DNA of 41,640 nucleotides from Selenomonadaceae bacterium (GTDB lineage Bacteria; Bacillota; Negativicutes; Selenomonadales; Selenomonadaceae), in the NCBI GenBank assembly GCA_017427545.1, contig JAFRSO010000010.1, positions 1-41,640 on the forward strand. Reading direction: 5' to 3'. A program made the position numbers and the translations under genes. Below the pieces are notes generated by a model. That model was not told the origin of the DNA. It saw only the letters and a program-made list of their open reading frames with translations, and did not search any database. Each line of letters starts with the position of its first letter. Position 1 is the stretch's first letter. Positions 32,126-39,960 of this stretch are shown in pieces.

Positions 32126-32797
32126 TTAATCGACGGGATCAAATTTTTTTATCAAAAGTTCTTCGACCAGTGCCAAAATATTTTCGTGAATGTCGGTGGT
32201 GCTTCGAGCAAAATTTTTGTCGGCGCAAGGTACAACCTTCCAGTCAAATTTCTGCGCAATCTCCTTGTAGACGTTGTAAATTTTGTTCATGTAATCGGCG
32301 TCGCTCTCGTGAATGTCCTCGCGACCGCGTTCCCTGCGAAGAATCGCGCTGATTGCCGGCGGCATGTCCAAAAAAATCGTCATATCGGGGCGCGGCAATC
32401 CGAAGCGTTCATACTCCAAATCGTCCAGCCAAGTGAAAAATCTCGTGCGTTCAGTTTTCTTTTTGAACTTCGCCGCCTGATAAGCCATGTTCGAGCCGAC
32501 GTAACGATCACTCAAGATAATTCCGCCGCGCTCATAAAAATTTTTCCACTCAACAAAACTGGCGAACCTGTCGACGGCGTAGAATGTCGCCGCCGCGTAG
32601 GGGTTGACAGCCTCCGCATCTCCTCCGAAGTCGCCGCGCAAATACATGTTTATCAGCGCGGAAGATTCGGACTGGTAGTTGGGAAAACTCACACGCCGCA
32701 CATTGCCTTCCAAATCTCGCAGACGTTCGTAAAGTTTTTTAGTCTGCGTTGCCTTGCCGGAACCGTCCGAGCCTTCGATTACGATTAATTTCCCCAT
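32126..32797 (-). CDS. tmk: Thymidylate (dTMP) kinase
   Basis: 223-residue P-loop kinase making dTDP from dTMP. P-loop IEGSDGSGKATQT (about residues 6-18) has Ala where most have Ser/Thr, with Thr next. The DRY motif is in LSDRYVGSNMAYQAA, and RPDMTIFLDMPP is the second strand. The start at 32797 has GGGGGTG 9 nt upstream; the in-frame TTG at 32818 does not. It lies between a LysR gene and the phosphoethanolamine transferase, all on the minus strand. Confidence 0.87.
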   Translation of the reverse strand: MGKLIVIEGSDGSGKATQTKKLYERLRDLEGNVRRVSFPNYQSESSALINMYLRGDFGGDAEAVNPYAAATFYAVDRFASFVEWKNFYERGGIILSDRYVGSNMAYQAAKFKKKTERTRFFTWLDDLEYERFGLPRPDMTIFLDMPPAISAILRRERGREDIHESDADYMNKIYNVYKEIAQKFDWKVVPCADKNFARSTTDIHENILALVEELLIKKFDPVD

Positions 32798-32883
32798 AAA
32801 ACTGTACACCCCCTGCAAAATTTTTTCGTGATAAAGTGATTGTATAAATTAGACAAGCCGCGGATTTTTCCTGCAAAAGAGAT

Positions 32884-32951
32884 TAGGGAATAGAAAGTAG
32901 GGAATAGAAAAATCTACTCTCTACTTTCTACTCTCTACTTTCTACTTTCTA
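32884..32951. repeat. Heptamer-built palindrome (GGGAATA/GAAAGTA class)
   Basis: TAGGGAA, TAGAAAG, TAGGGAA, TAGAAAA on the left; TCTACTC, TCTACTT, TCTACTC, TCTACTT, TCTACTT on the right. It lies between the LysR and tmk genes, starting 5 nt from the LysR stop. Confidence 0.92.
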
Positions 32952-32955
32952 ATTA

Positions 32956-33825
32956 TCACAGCGGCTGTTTGCAAAAATCAATGAACGCTTGCGCCGCCTT
33001 CGAGACGTATTTTTCTCTCTTCCACGCCAAACCTATATCGACAAAAATCGGATCGTAAAACGGAATAGCTGCAATGTCGGGGGAATTTTCACATATGAAG
33101 TCAAGCAGAAAAGCTATTCCGACTTTGTGGGCGACGAGACCTTTAATCGTGACGATTTGGCTTGACTCAAGGACGGTGTGCGGAGAAATTTTCAGCGCGG
33201 ACAATTTCCCTTGCACGACTTCGCGGAGATACGCGCCCTCCTTCATCATGATTAAATCTGATTCTGCCATATCTTTCGGAGTGATTTCGTAATTTTTGGC
33301 AAGCGGACTGTCTTTAGCCACGCAAACCATCAGTTGATTTCGGCTCAATTTCAAAACATTTAAATTCGGCGTTGATTCGGGAACGATTATAATTCCAAAG
33401 TCAAGCTCGTCACTCTCCAGCTTTTCGCGAATGGTCAGCGAGCCTTCTTCATAAAGCAACACATCAAGATTAGGGCGAAGTTGTCGGAAGCCTGAAAAAA
33501 CTTTCGGGAAAAGATACGCACCCATCATCGGCGGAATTCCGATTTTAATTGTGCCCTTTTGCAACTGCTTGTAGTCGTTGACTTCCAAAATCGCGTCTTC
33601 AATATTCCTCAAGGCAAGTTCAATTCGTTTGAGAAAAACTGATCCTTCCGGCGTCAATGTCAGTTGTTTTTGACTGCGGTCGAAGAGCTGAACGCCCAGT
33701 TCCGTTTCCAACTTTTTTATTGCTACGGTGATGTTCGGTTGCGAAACTCTCAGTCTTTGTGCGGCGCGGGTGATGTTTTTTAAGCGGCTTGCCATCTGAA
33801 AATACTCAAGCTGTCTCAGCTCCAT
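32956..33825 (-). CDS. LysR-family transcriptional regulator
   Basis: 289 residues. N-terminal winged helix-turn-helix MELRQLEYFQMASRLKNITR then AAQRLRVSQPNITVAIKKLE, the standard LysR DNA-binding domain, followed by the periplasmic-binding-protein-like effector domain (GTIKIGIPPMMGAYLFP onward). The regulated genes and effector are unknown. The ATG at 33825 has AAAGGAAGTG upstream and is preferred over the GTG at 33834. Divergent from the ABC ATPase gene across a dispersed repeat. Confidence 0.92.
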   Translation of the reverse strand: MELRQLEYFQMASRLKNITRAAQRLRVSQPNITVAIKKLETELGVQLFDRSQKQLTLTPEGSVFLKRIELALRNIEDAILEVNDYKQLQKGTIKIGIPPMMGAYLFPKVFSGFRQLRPNLDVLLYEEGSLTIREKLESDELDFGIIIVPESTPNLNVLKLSRNQLMVCVAKDSPLAKNYEITPKDMAESDLIMMKEGAYLREVVQGKLSALKISPHTVLESSQIVTIKGLVAHKVGIAFLLDFICENSPDIAAIPFYDPIFVDIGLAWKREKYVSKAAQAFIDFCKQPL

Positions 33826-33912
33826 TTCTATCACTTCCTTTGCTGTGAACTAAATGGTATCAATAATTGCGATTTATATTTTACACCGTTATAATTTGCG
33901 TTGCAACTTTTC

Positions 33913-34078
33913 TCTACTTTTCTTTTGCTTGTCCAAAAGAAAAGTAGCAAAAGAAAAAGACCCCTCGCAGGGGCGTTAAGTCGTTCATGGTTCAAAGGTT
34001 GCGATAACCCGAAAAGTTGTGTGCCGCTAACGCCGCTATCCTGCGGCGTGGTCGCGGCGCCGTCATCCTTGACGGCTT
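33913..34078. repeat. Dispersed repeat, copy 2 (long form)
   Basis: Perfect 13-bp palindrome CTACTTTTCTTTT / AAAAGAAAAGTAG (33914-33947), a CCCCT-cgc-AGGGG hairpin, about 60 bp not present in copy 1, then the 56-bp block identical to 21744-21799. It ends 20 bp before the GTG of the ABC ATPase, so its last stem (GCCGTCA/TGACGGC, followed by TTTT) may act as a leader terminator or attenuator. Confidence 0.92.
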
Positions 34079-34097
34079 TTGCAAGGAGGTTATATGC

Positions 34098-34808
34098 GTG
34101 ATTGAACTGGTTGACGTGAAAAAATTTTTCGGCAGTGTTCATGCGGTTGACGGCATAACTTTTTCCATTGCGGACGGCGAAGTTTTCGGACTGCTCGGCA
34201 AAAACGGTGCCGGTAAAACTACGACGATTAAAATGTTGACGCTGCAACTCAAACCGACTGCGGGCGATATTTTTTTTGAGGGAAGACCGATTCGCGGCAA
34301 TGAAATTTTTATCAAGAGTTTACTGGGACTGGTGCCGCAACATTTGAACTTCGACCAGGATTTGACGGTTGAAGAAAATTTGGAGCTTCACGCAAGGTTA
34401 CATCATCTGCCGAAACTTGAGCGGCGTGAGCGTATCGACGAGCTTTTAAAATTTGTGGAGCTGGAAAAAGTTAGGCAATCATTCGTTCGGGAATTATCCG
34501 GCGGCATGAAACGACGTTTACTTATCGTCCGCGCACTGATTCATCGCCCGAAAATTTTATTCCTCGACGAACCGACCGTTGCCCTCGACCCGCAAGTCCG
34601 CCATAAAATTTGGGAGCTGATAATCGACTTGAAGGCGCAGGGAATCACAATCGTATTGACGACGCATTACATTGAGGAGGCGGAAAATCTCTGCGACCGC
34701 GTGGCGATTTTGAATTGCGGAAAAATTGTTGCGTTGGACACGACAGAAAATTTATGTGCGGGGCGGCCGCTGGAAGAAAAATTCATCAAACTGACTGCTG
34801 ACAGCTGA
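34098..34808 (+). CDS. ABC transporter ATP-binding protein (ABC-2 type)
   Basis: 236-residue ATPase with Walker A GLLGKNGAGKTTTIKML (about 33-49), Q-loop LVPQHLNFDQ, signature LSGGMKRRL, Walker B ILFLDEPTVALDP, and the H-loop TTHYIEE. It is closest in type to ATPases of ABC-2 exporters (drug, polysaccharide or nodulation types). No membrane permease is next to it, which is unusual; the following gene is an unrelated large cytoplasmic protein. It could serve a distant permease. GTG start with AAGGAGG 8 nt upstream. Confidence 0.9.
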   Translation: MIELVDVKKFFGSVHAVDGITFSIADGEVFGLLGKNGAGKTTTIKMLTLQLKPTAGDIFFEGRPIRGNEIFIKSLLGLVPQHLNFDQDLTVEENLELHARLHHLPKLERRERIDELLKFVELEKVRQSFVRELSGGMKRRLLIVRALIHRPKILFLDEPTVALDPQVRHKIWELIIDLKAQGITIVLTTHYIEEAENLCDRVAILNCGKIVALDTTENLCAGRPLEEKFIKLTADS

Positions 34809-34821
34809 CCGCTAAAAAGGC

Positions 34822-34850
34822 TTGTTAATCTGAAGATTTTCTGATAATAT
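34822..34850 (+). promoter_or_regulatory. Sigma-70 promoter for the zinc-ribbon/Fn3 operon
   Basis: TTGTTA (34822-34827), 17-bp spacer, TAATAT (34845-34850). It lies between the ABC ATPase and the large gene and suggests separate transcription. Confidence 0.5.
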
Positions 34851-34906
34851 TTCATGCAACGAATTCAGCGTCAAAAAGACAAATAAAATTTTGGGGAGGA
34901 TTGAAT

Positions 34907-37900
34907 TTGGCGAAACAAAATATTTTTGAAATGCTCGGCTTGGAATTTGACCCTCCCGACAACGTGAAGAAAATTCGAGCCGCTCACGAATCTTGGCGGA
35001 AGCGATTGACAGCCGAACAAAATACGACCGTCGACCCGACACGTCTGGCTGAAATCCGCGAAATGTTGCAAATGGACGAGTACATTGCGTTGACGATTGA
35101 CAATCCGCGTTTTCGGCAGCGGGAAGCGGAATCACTCAAGCAACAGCGTATTGAGGAATTGCGGCTTTACATAGATATTCAGCGCGGCGACACGTCGGGC
35201 ACATTGCAGGTTAATCAGGCGCAAATTCGGCAGGTGCGGGACAAGTTGCGGTTGAGTTTGGCGACGATTGAGGCGACTTACAAGGAGCAAGGTTTTGAGA
35301 TAAAGCCGGAGAAGACTGCGCAGAAAATTTTGGCGACGCTGAATAATTTTTTCTTGTCGGATTCGGTGATGGAGGAGCTTAGGAAAAATTTTGCGGCGTT
35401 CCAAAAAGTTCCCGATGAAAAAAATTTCCCGTGGTCGGCAGGCGTTCAAAATCTTTACGAGCTGGCATTTTTTCTGGAGAATCAGATTGAGCCTTCGCCG
35501 GATTTTTATCGTCGCCGTTCGACTGATGACTTGAGGGAAATTTTTCGCGACGAGGCTAAAAAATTTTCCGCGCCGATTCCGCAATGGCAAGCGATTAAAG
35601 CCCTGCTCAACCTCGCGCAGACGCAAGTTTTCAACAATGACGACAGCCGCTTCAAATACGACCACTCGCTAAAGATTGAGACGCTGGCGAAATTTTTTGC
35701 CGATATAAAAGCCGCGCCCGAACTTTTCAAGCGCGATAACTATTTTGCCGACAACTGCATTAATCGTATTCGGCGAACCTTCCCGAATTTTTTAAACTAC
35801 GAGTTGAGTGCCGCGCTGTACAATAAGGCGGCGGGATTGCTGAAAAATCCTTACGAATCAGTCAATGACGCGGGCGAAAATTCATTTTGCGTGACGTGCG
35901 CGAACTGCGGAAGCTTTGAAAATTTTCGGACGCGTGAGGAAAGTTTAAATGCCCGTTGCAAAATCTGCGGTGATAATTTTTTCGTCGAGTGTCCGAAATG
36001 CGGCAAGAAAATTCCTGCGACTGCGAACCGTTGCACGTCGTGTGATTTTTCATTTGCCGAGCTTAGGAAATTTTCCGATTACGTTGCCGAAATGAATTCA
36101 ATGCTTGATCTCGTCGAACAGGCGCGTAACGCTGATGAGGACGTTCACATTGTCACGGCGGAAATTATTAAAATCCTCGCCAAAGCCAAACTCCTCAAGC
36201 CCGAATCCAACGACCTCAAAAAAATTGAGTGGCGTATCAACAAGACTGCCAATGAACTCAAGAAGCGCGAGCTTTTCACGTGGGCGGAAAAAAAGTTGCC
36301 GAGCCTTTCGATTGCTCCCGCCAAAGCCGTCAGTGATTGCATTGAGATTTTGCGCAAGATTAAAGATTACAAGCCCGCTGTCGACAGATTGAAACTCATC
36401 ACTCCAAAAGCTCCGCCGACGATTGTCGCCACTCTCCGCGAAAATTATTCGACCGCGCCCGTCTCGACAATCAGCAAAATTTCCGTCAAGGCGAAGTCGA
36501 CAAGTGCAAGTTCCGCCGAATCGAATTTGATTTGCAACGTCTCATGGCAAGCCCCCGCCGATTTGGGATTGACTTATACGCTGATTCGCAAGGCCGGCGG
36601 CGTCCCGAAAACTTATCGCGACGGTGAAATTTTACTTGAGAATACTGACCGCCTCGAATTTAACGACAATGACGTTAAGCCGGGGATTTTGTACGGCTAT
36701 GCGATTTTTTCGACGCGCCTGGGAACGATTTCAGCTCCGACCACGACGACTGCCGTCCATTACAGCGACCTTGACGAGAAAAAATTAATTGCCAAGACTG
36801 AAGATGGCGCGTGCAAATTTATTTGGCGGTTGCCGTCGGAAAATTGTCTGGGCATTAGGATTTTGCGCAGTGACAGTGCCGGCAAAAGCGTTGTCGTAGC
36901 TGACTGCACTCAATCGCCCTTCATCGATAACAGCGTCCGCAATCGCAAGCAGTATCAATATCGCCTGCAATGCGTCTACCATTCCGCCGAAGACGCCGCC
37001 GCTAACGATCAAAAATATTTCACGCGCCAAAGCTCCGACGAAATTTTAAACGGCGTGTGGAAGATTGAGCGCACTTATAAATACAGTCACGGCTTGACGG
37101 TGAATTTGACGCCTGAAAAGCCGCCTAAGATTTTGGAGAATTTAATTTGCAGTGTTCGCGGCGGAAGAGTTTTTTTCAAGTGGAAGTCGACGGGAGATTT
37201 TGCCGTTTGGTTTAAGGAAGTTGCTAAGGACGTGCCGATTGACAGAAAACTTTTCGCGGCGGATAAGGTTGACGAAATTTTAGGCAGCGGTATCGTTTGC
37301 AAGCAGGCTGAAAGTTCCGATGAGGCTTGCGAATTTTCATTGAGCGGCGATAAGGTTAAAATTGCCGTCATCAGTGCGACGCGGGAACTTTGCGTTGTCA
37401 ACGAGATTTTCACATGCGCGAACGTCGATCCTTGCGAAATTGACGTCGATAAAACTCACCTTGACGCGGGCGGCTTGAAACTCGTTTTAAAATCCGTCCC
37501 CGAAAATTTATATCTGATTCACTACAAAATCAACACGGAAGATTCCGACGAACTTTACGCGACGATTGAGACTGCAAAGGCGCGGCAGATGAATCGAATT
37601 TACGCGGCGAAGTATAAGCAGGACACGTTCATTTTGCAGACGCATTTGCCGCAGAAAGAAATTTTTATTACGGTTATCGGCGAGTATCAATTCAGCGACG
37701 GGACGAGTGCTTATTCCGCGCCGAGCACTTTGACGTTGAACAATCGCCCGAAAGAAATAATTTCGTATCGGCTGGAGTGGGGGACGAGCGGTCTTTTCAA
37801 GAAGGAACCTCACGCGAAAGATTGTCGGCTGATTTTGGAGAGCAATGCCTCTTCGACGCCGGAAATGTTTTTGGTATGTCGGCGGGACGGACGCATGAAT

Positions 37901-38119
37901 ATTGAACTGGGGGATTCGGCGACGCGCAAGCTTGGCACGATTCGCAGATATGAGGCAGGATATAGCGGCGGGCGGCTTGAAATAAAATTGCCGGACGACA
38001 CATGGAAGGACGTTTCGTCGGGCACAGTCGTCAAGCTCCTGTTGACTTCCAAAGAGGACGCGCAACGTTTTGACTTGAAGGCGACGCGTCCCGACAGCTT
38101 GACGGTACCTAGAAAGTAG
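34907..38119 (+). CDS. Large cytoplasmic protein with zinc ribbons and Fn3-like domains, unknown function
   Basis: 1070 residues, no signal peptide or membrane helix. The N-terminus (IFEMLGLEFDPPDNVKKIRA) resembles J-like or chaperone-adaptor segments, followed by a long helical region. Zinc-ribbon cysteines cluster at about 328-385: CVTCANCG, CKICG, CPKCGKK, CTSC. After a helical stretch come beta-rich repeats, one clearly Fn3-like (VSWQAPADLGLTYTLIRKAG ... LYGYAIFSTR) and another (CKFIWRLPSENCLGIRIL). The TTG at 34907 follows GGGGAGGA by 6 nt. Its stop codon is the first TAG of a heptamer repeat, so the last residues (PRK) come from the repeat. The next gene is a zinc-ribbon GTPase, so the two probably act together. 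Confidence 0.7.
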   Translation: MAKQNIFEMLGLEFDPPDNVKKIRAAHESWRKRLTAEQNTTVDPTRLAEIREMLQMDEYIALTIDNPRFRQREAESLKQQRIEELRLYIDIQRGDTSGTLQVNQAQIRQVRDKLRLSLATIEATYKEQGFEIKPEKTAQKILATLNNFFLSDSVMEELRKNFAAFQKVPDEKNFPWSAGVQNLYELAFFLENQIEPSPDFYRRRSTDDLREIFRDEAKKFSAPIPQWQAIKALLNLAQTQVFNNDDSRFKYDHSLKIETLAKFFADIKAAPELFKRDNYFADNCINRIRRTFPNFLNYELSAALYNKAAGLLKNPYESVNDAGENSFCVTCANCGSFENFRTREESLNARCKICGDNFFVECPKCGKKIPATANRCTSCDFSFAELRKFSDYVAEMNSMLDLVEQARNADEDVHIVTAEIIKILAKAKLLKPESNDLKKIEWRINKTANELKKRELFTWAEKKLPSLSIAPAKAVSDCIEILRKIKDYKPAVDRLKLITPKAPPTIVATLRENYSTAPVSTISKISVKAKSTSASSAESNLICNVSWQAPADLGLTYTLIRKAGGVPKTYRDGEILLENTDRLEFNDNDVKPGILYGYAIFSTRLGTISAPTTTTAVHYSDLDEKKLIAKTEDGACKFIWRLPSENCLGIRILRSDSAGKSVVVADCTQSPFIDNSVRNRKQYQYRLQCVYHSAEDAAANDQKYFTRQSSDEILNGVWKIERTYKYSHGLTVNLTPEKPPKILENLICSVRGGRVFFKWKSTGDFAVWFKEVAKDVPIDRKLFAADKVDEILGSGIVCKQAESSDEACEFSLSGDKVKIAVISATRELCVVNEIFTCANVDPCEIDVDKTHLDAGGLKLVLKSVPENLYLIHYKINTEDSDELYATIETAKARQMNRIYAAKYKQDTFILQTHLPQKEIFITVIGEYQFSDGTSAYSAPSTLTLNNRPKEIISYRLEWGTSGLFKKEPHAKDCRLILESNASSTPEMFLVCRRDGRMNIELGDSATRKLGTIRRYEAGYSGGRLEIKLPDDTWKDVSSGTVVKLLLTSKEDAQRFDLKATRPDSLTVPRK

Positions 38120-38179
38120 GAACTAGAACTAGATAAACTAACCCCTACTAGTTCCTAGTTCCTAATTACTAGTTCCTAA
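38110..38179. repeat. Heptamer-built palindrome (GGAACTA class) between the Fn3-like and GTPase genes
   Basis: TAGAAAG, TAGGAAC, TAGAACTAG on the left; CTACTAGTTCC, TAGTTCCTAATTACTAGTTCC on the right. The right arm and the following AAGAAGGGAGATTTT repeat the sequence before hyaB (27664-27712). Confidence 0.93.
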
Positions 38180-38195
38180 GAAGGGAGATTTTGCA

Positions 38196-39344
38196 ATGTT
38201 CAGCAAGTCGGCGGCAGTCTGTCCGCACTGCTTGAGAGAATTAAAATTGAGCGGCATGAAATTTTACTGCGTGCCCGACGAAGATAATCGCCACGAAGTA
38301 AAGCTGTCCTTCGTCGACAAGCTCAAAGGGCGGCTCCCCGTTTGCAAAAGAAAATTCTGCAGGAATCACGGCTTGACGATTCGCGAGGCAGTCTGCAAAA
38401 ATTGCGGAGAACCTCTGCCGCCGCAAATCCTCTTCCACGATAAATATTTAAGCTTCTGCGCAGTCGGCGTATCGGGTGCCGGAAAGTCAAGCTACATGAC
38501 GACGCTTTTGCACGAACTAAAATATTCGGGCTTACCGTGGGTTTTGCAGGCAATGGACGTTGATACGACTCAACGCGCGCAACTCAACGAGCAATATGTT
38601 TACGAGGAGCGGCATTGTTTGCAGGGCACAACTTCGGGCGTTTCACCTAAGCCGCAACTTTGGACGATTCTTGACAATTCCAAGAAGGGCGAAAAAATCC
38701 CGACTTACGCGCTGACGATTTATGACGGGGCGGGCGAAGATTGCGAGCATATCGATTACACGCCGCTGGATTCAAAAATCAGCCGCTATCTTTCCGGCGC
38801 GAAAATGCTTCTGATAATGTTCGACCCGCTGTTATTGTCGAGCGTACGAATTGAAATTCCTCACGAAACTTTGAACGCGTCAATGGCGACCGAACGTCAA
38901 ACGAGTGCTCCCGCCAATATGGTCAGCATGGTAAATTCGCTGGCAAATTACATTCGCCGAAATTGCAATATTCCGCCCGGCAAGAGGATTGATCGCCGCG
39001 CAGCTGTCGTCCTCACGAAACTTGACGCCCTAACCGAAATGCTAAACGGCTTTGCATCCGGCGCGACGATTCTCAAGGAAAGTCCGCATGTTCAAAGTCG
39101 AGCCTTCGTTCAATCGGACAGTGAAATGGTTGACTTGGAGATTCGCGACTGGCTCACGCGTCAAGGTGAAACGGCTTTTCTTGGAGCGATTGACGCGAAT
39201 TTTAAGGACGTGCGAGTTTTCGGAGTGTCTAGTTTCGGAAGGCCGCCCGATATGCACAAACGCCTTGCAAAAATTCGACCGCATCGAGTCCTTGATCCGC
39301 TGATGTGGTTGCTTGCCGGCGAAGGAATTATCCCGACGATTTAG
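38196..39344 (+). CDS. Zinc-ribbon P-loop GTPase (TRAFAC-like, possibly of the double-GTPase class)
   Basis: 382 residues. An N-terminal pair of zinc-binding knuckles (CPHC at 9-12, C50/C55, CKNCG at 67-71) precedes a GTPase domain: Walker A GVSGAGKSS (91-99), the G3-type DGAGED, the G4-type LTKLD, and the G5-type GVSSFG. It resembles the DO-GTPase group I recall from bacterial conflict systems, but that name is tentative. The GTPase probably switches or senses for the large zinc-ribbon protein upstream. GGGAG, inherited with the repeat, lies 8-10 nt before the ATG. No membrane segment. Confidence 0.78.
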   Translation: MFSKSAAVCPHCLRELKLSGMKFYCVPDEDNRHEVKLSFVDKLKGRLPVCKRKFCRNHGLTIREAVCKNCGEPLPPQILFHDKYLSFCAVGVSGAGKSSYMTTLLHELKYSGLPWVLQAMDVDTTQRAQLNEQYVYEERHCLQGTTSGVSPKPQLWTILDNSKKGEKIPTYALTIYDGAGEDCEHIDYTPLDSKISRYLSGAKMLLIMFDPLLLSSVRIEIPHETLNASMATERQTSAPANMVSMVNSLANYIRRNCNIPPGKRIDRRAAVVLTKLDALTEMLNGFASGATILKESPHVQSRAFVQSDSEMVDLEIRDWLTRQGETAFLGAIDANFKDVRVFGVSSFGRPPDMHKRLAKIRPHRVLDPLMWLLAGEGIIPTI

Positions 39345-39374
39345 TTAGTTAGGAGTTAGGAGGTAGGAGTTAGG
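39345..39374. repeat. Tandem GGAGTTA heptamers supplying a ribosome binding site
   Basis: TTAGTTA, GGAGTTA, GGAGGTA, GGAGTTA, GGAGTG. The last GGAG(T) units stand 7-12 nt before the GTG of the next gene. One-armed. Confidence 0.9.
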
Positions 39375-39375
39375 A

Positions 39376-39960
39376 GTGAAAAATTTTCTAACCGTATTAT
39401 TTACGTTGATTTTGTTTGCAGCGACGGTTTCCGTTGAGGCAAGCCCCGTGCGTATCGTCCGATTGCCGATAATTTTTCAGAGCACAGCCCCCGATACTGA
39501 CACTGCCGCAGAACTTGAAGTTAAAATTTCGCGGGCAGTTCATATCCCGCTTAACGGAACGTTGCAGCTTGCCGACTATGTGCCGACCAAAGATTCAACG
39601 ATGGCAATGAACGACATTTGGCAAGACCTTCGCGCAGAAAATAAAAAAGCTAAAATCGTCGACGCCATTAAACCGCTGTCCGAAAAACTCAATGCCGATA
39701 TTATCGTTTGTCCGATTCTCAAACAGTACAGCCAGTATATTTCACCGTTCGGCATGGACGAAAATTATATGACGAGTCAAGTCCTGGTTGAGCTGATTGT
39801 TTACGACCGCAGAACTGATGAGTTGATTGATAAGCGGGCGTCGCAATTTTATCACGACAGCTATCACATGATGGGCACCGCGTCGAGTCTGGCAAAAATT
39901 TGTTTCGATAACGTCATTGAAAAAACCAAACTCCGTCAACGCATTATGGCTATCAGGTAG
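39376..39960 (+). CDS. Small secreted protein of unknown function
   Basis: 194 residues. Signal peptide MKNFLTVLFTLILFAATVSV, cleavage after about VEA (residue 22). The mature part (VRIVRLPIIFQSTAPDTDTA, KPLSEKLNADIIVCPILKQY) has the alternating pattern of periplasmic proteins that build a response from LNADIIV-type strands; I do not recognise the family. No lipobox cysteine. The GTG start uses the GGAGTTAGGA of the preceding repeat. It ends by overlapping a minus-strand gene by 8 bp. Probably in one transcript with the GTPase gene. Confidence 0.72.
   Translation: MKNFLTVLFTLILFAATVSVEASPVRIVRLPIIFQSTAPDTDTAAELEVKISRAVHIPLNGTLQLADYVPTKDSTMAMNDIWQDLRAENKKAKIVDAIKPLSEKLNADIIVCPILKQYSQYISPFGMDENYMTSQVLVELIVYDRRTDELIDKRASQFYHDSYHMMGTASSLAKICFDNVIEKTKLRQRIMAIR

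Noticed and set aside
32186..32788. Plus-strand open frame of 200 codons opposite tmk
   Set aside because: The minus strand encodes a full thymidylate kinase with P-loop and DRY motif.
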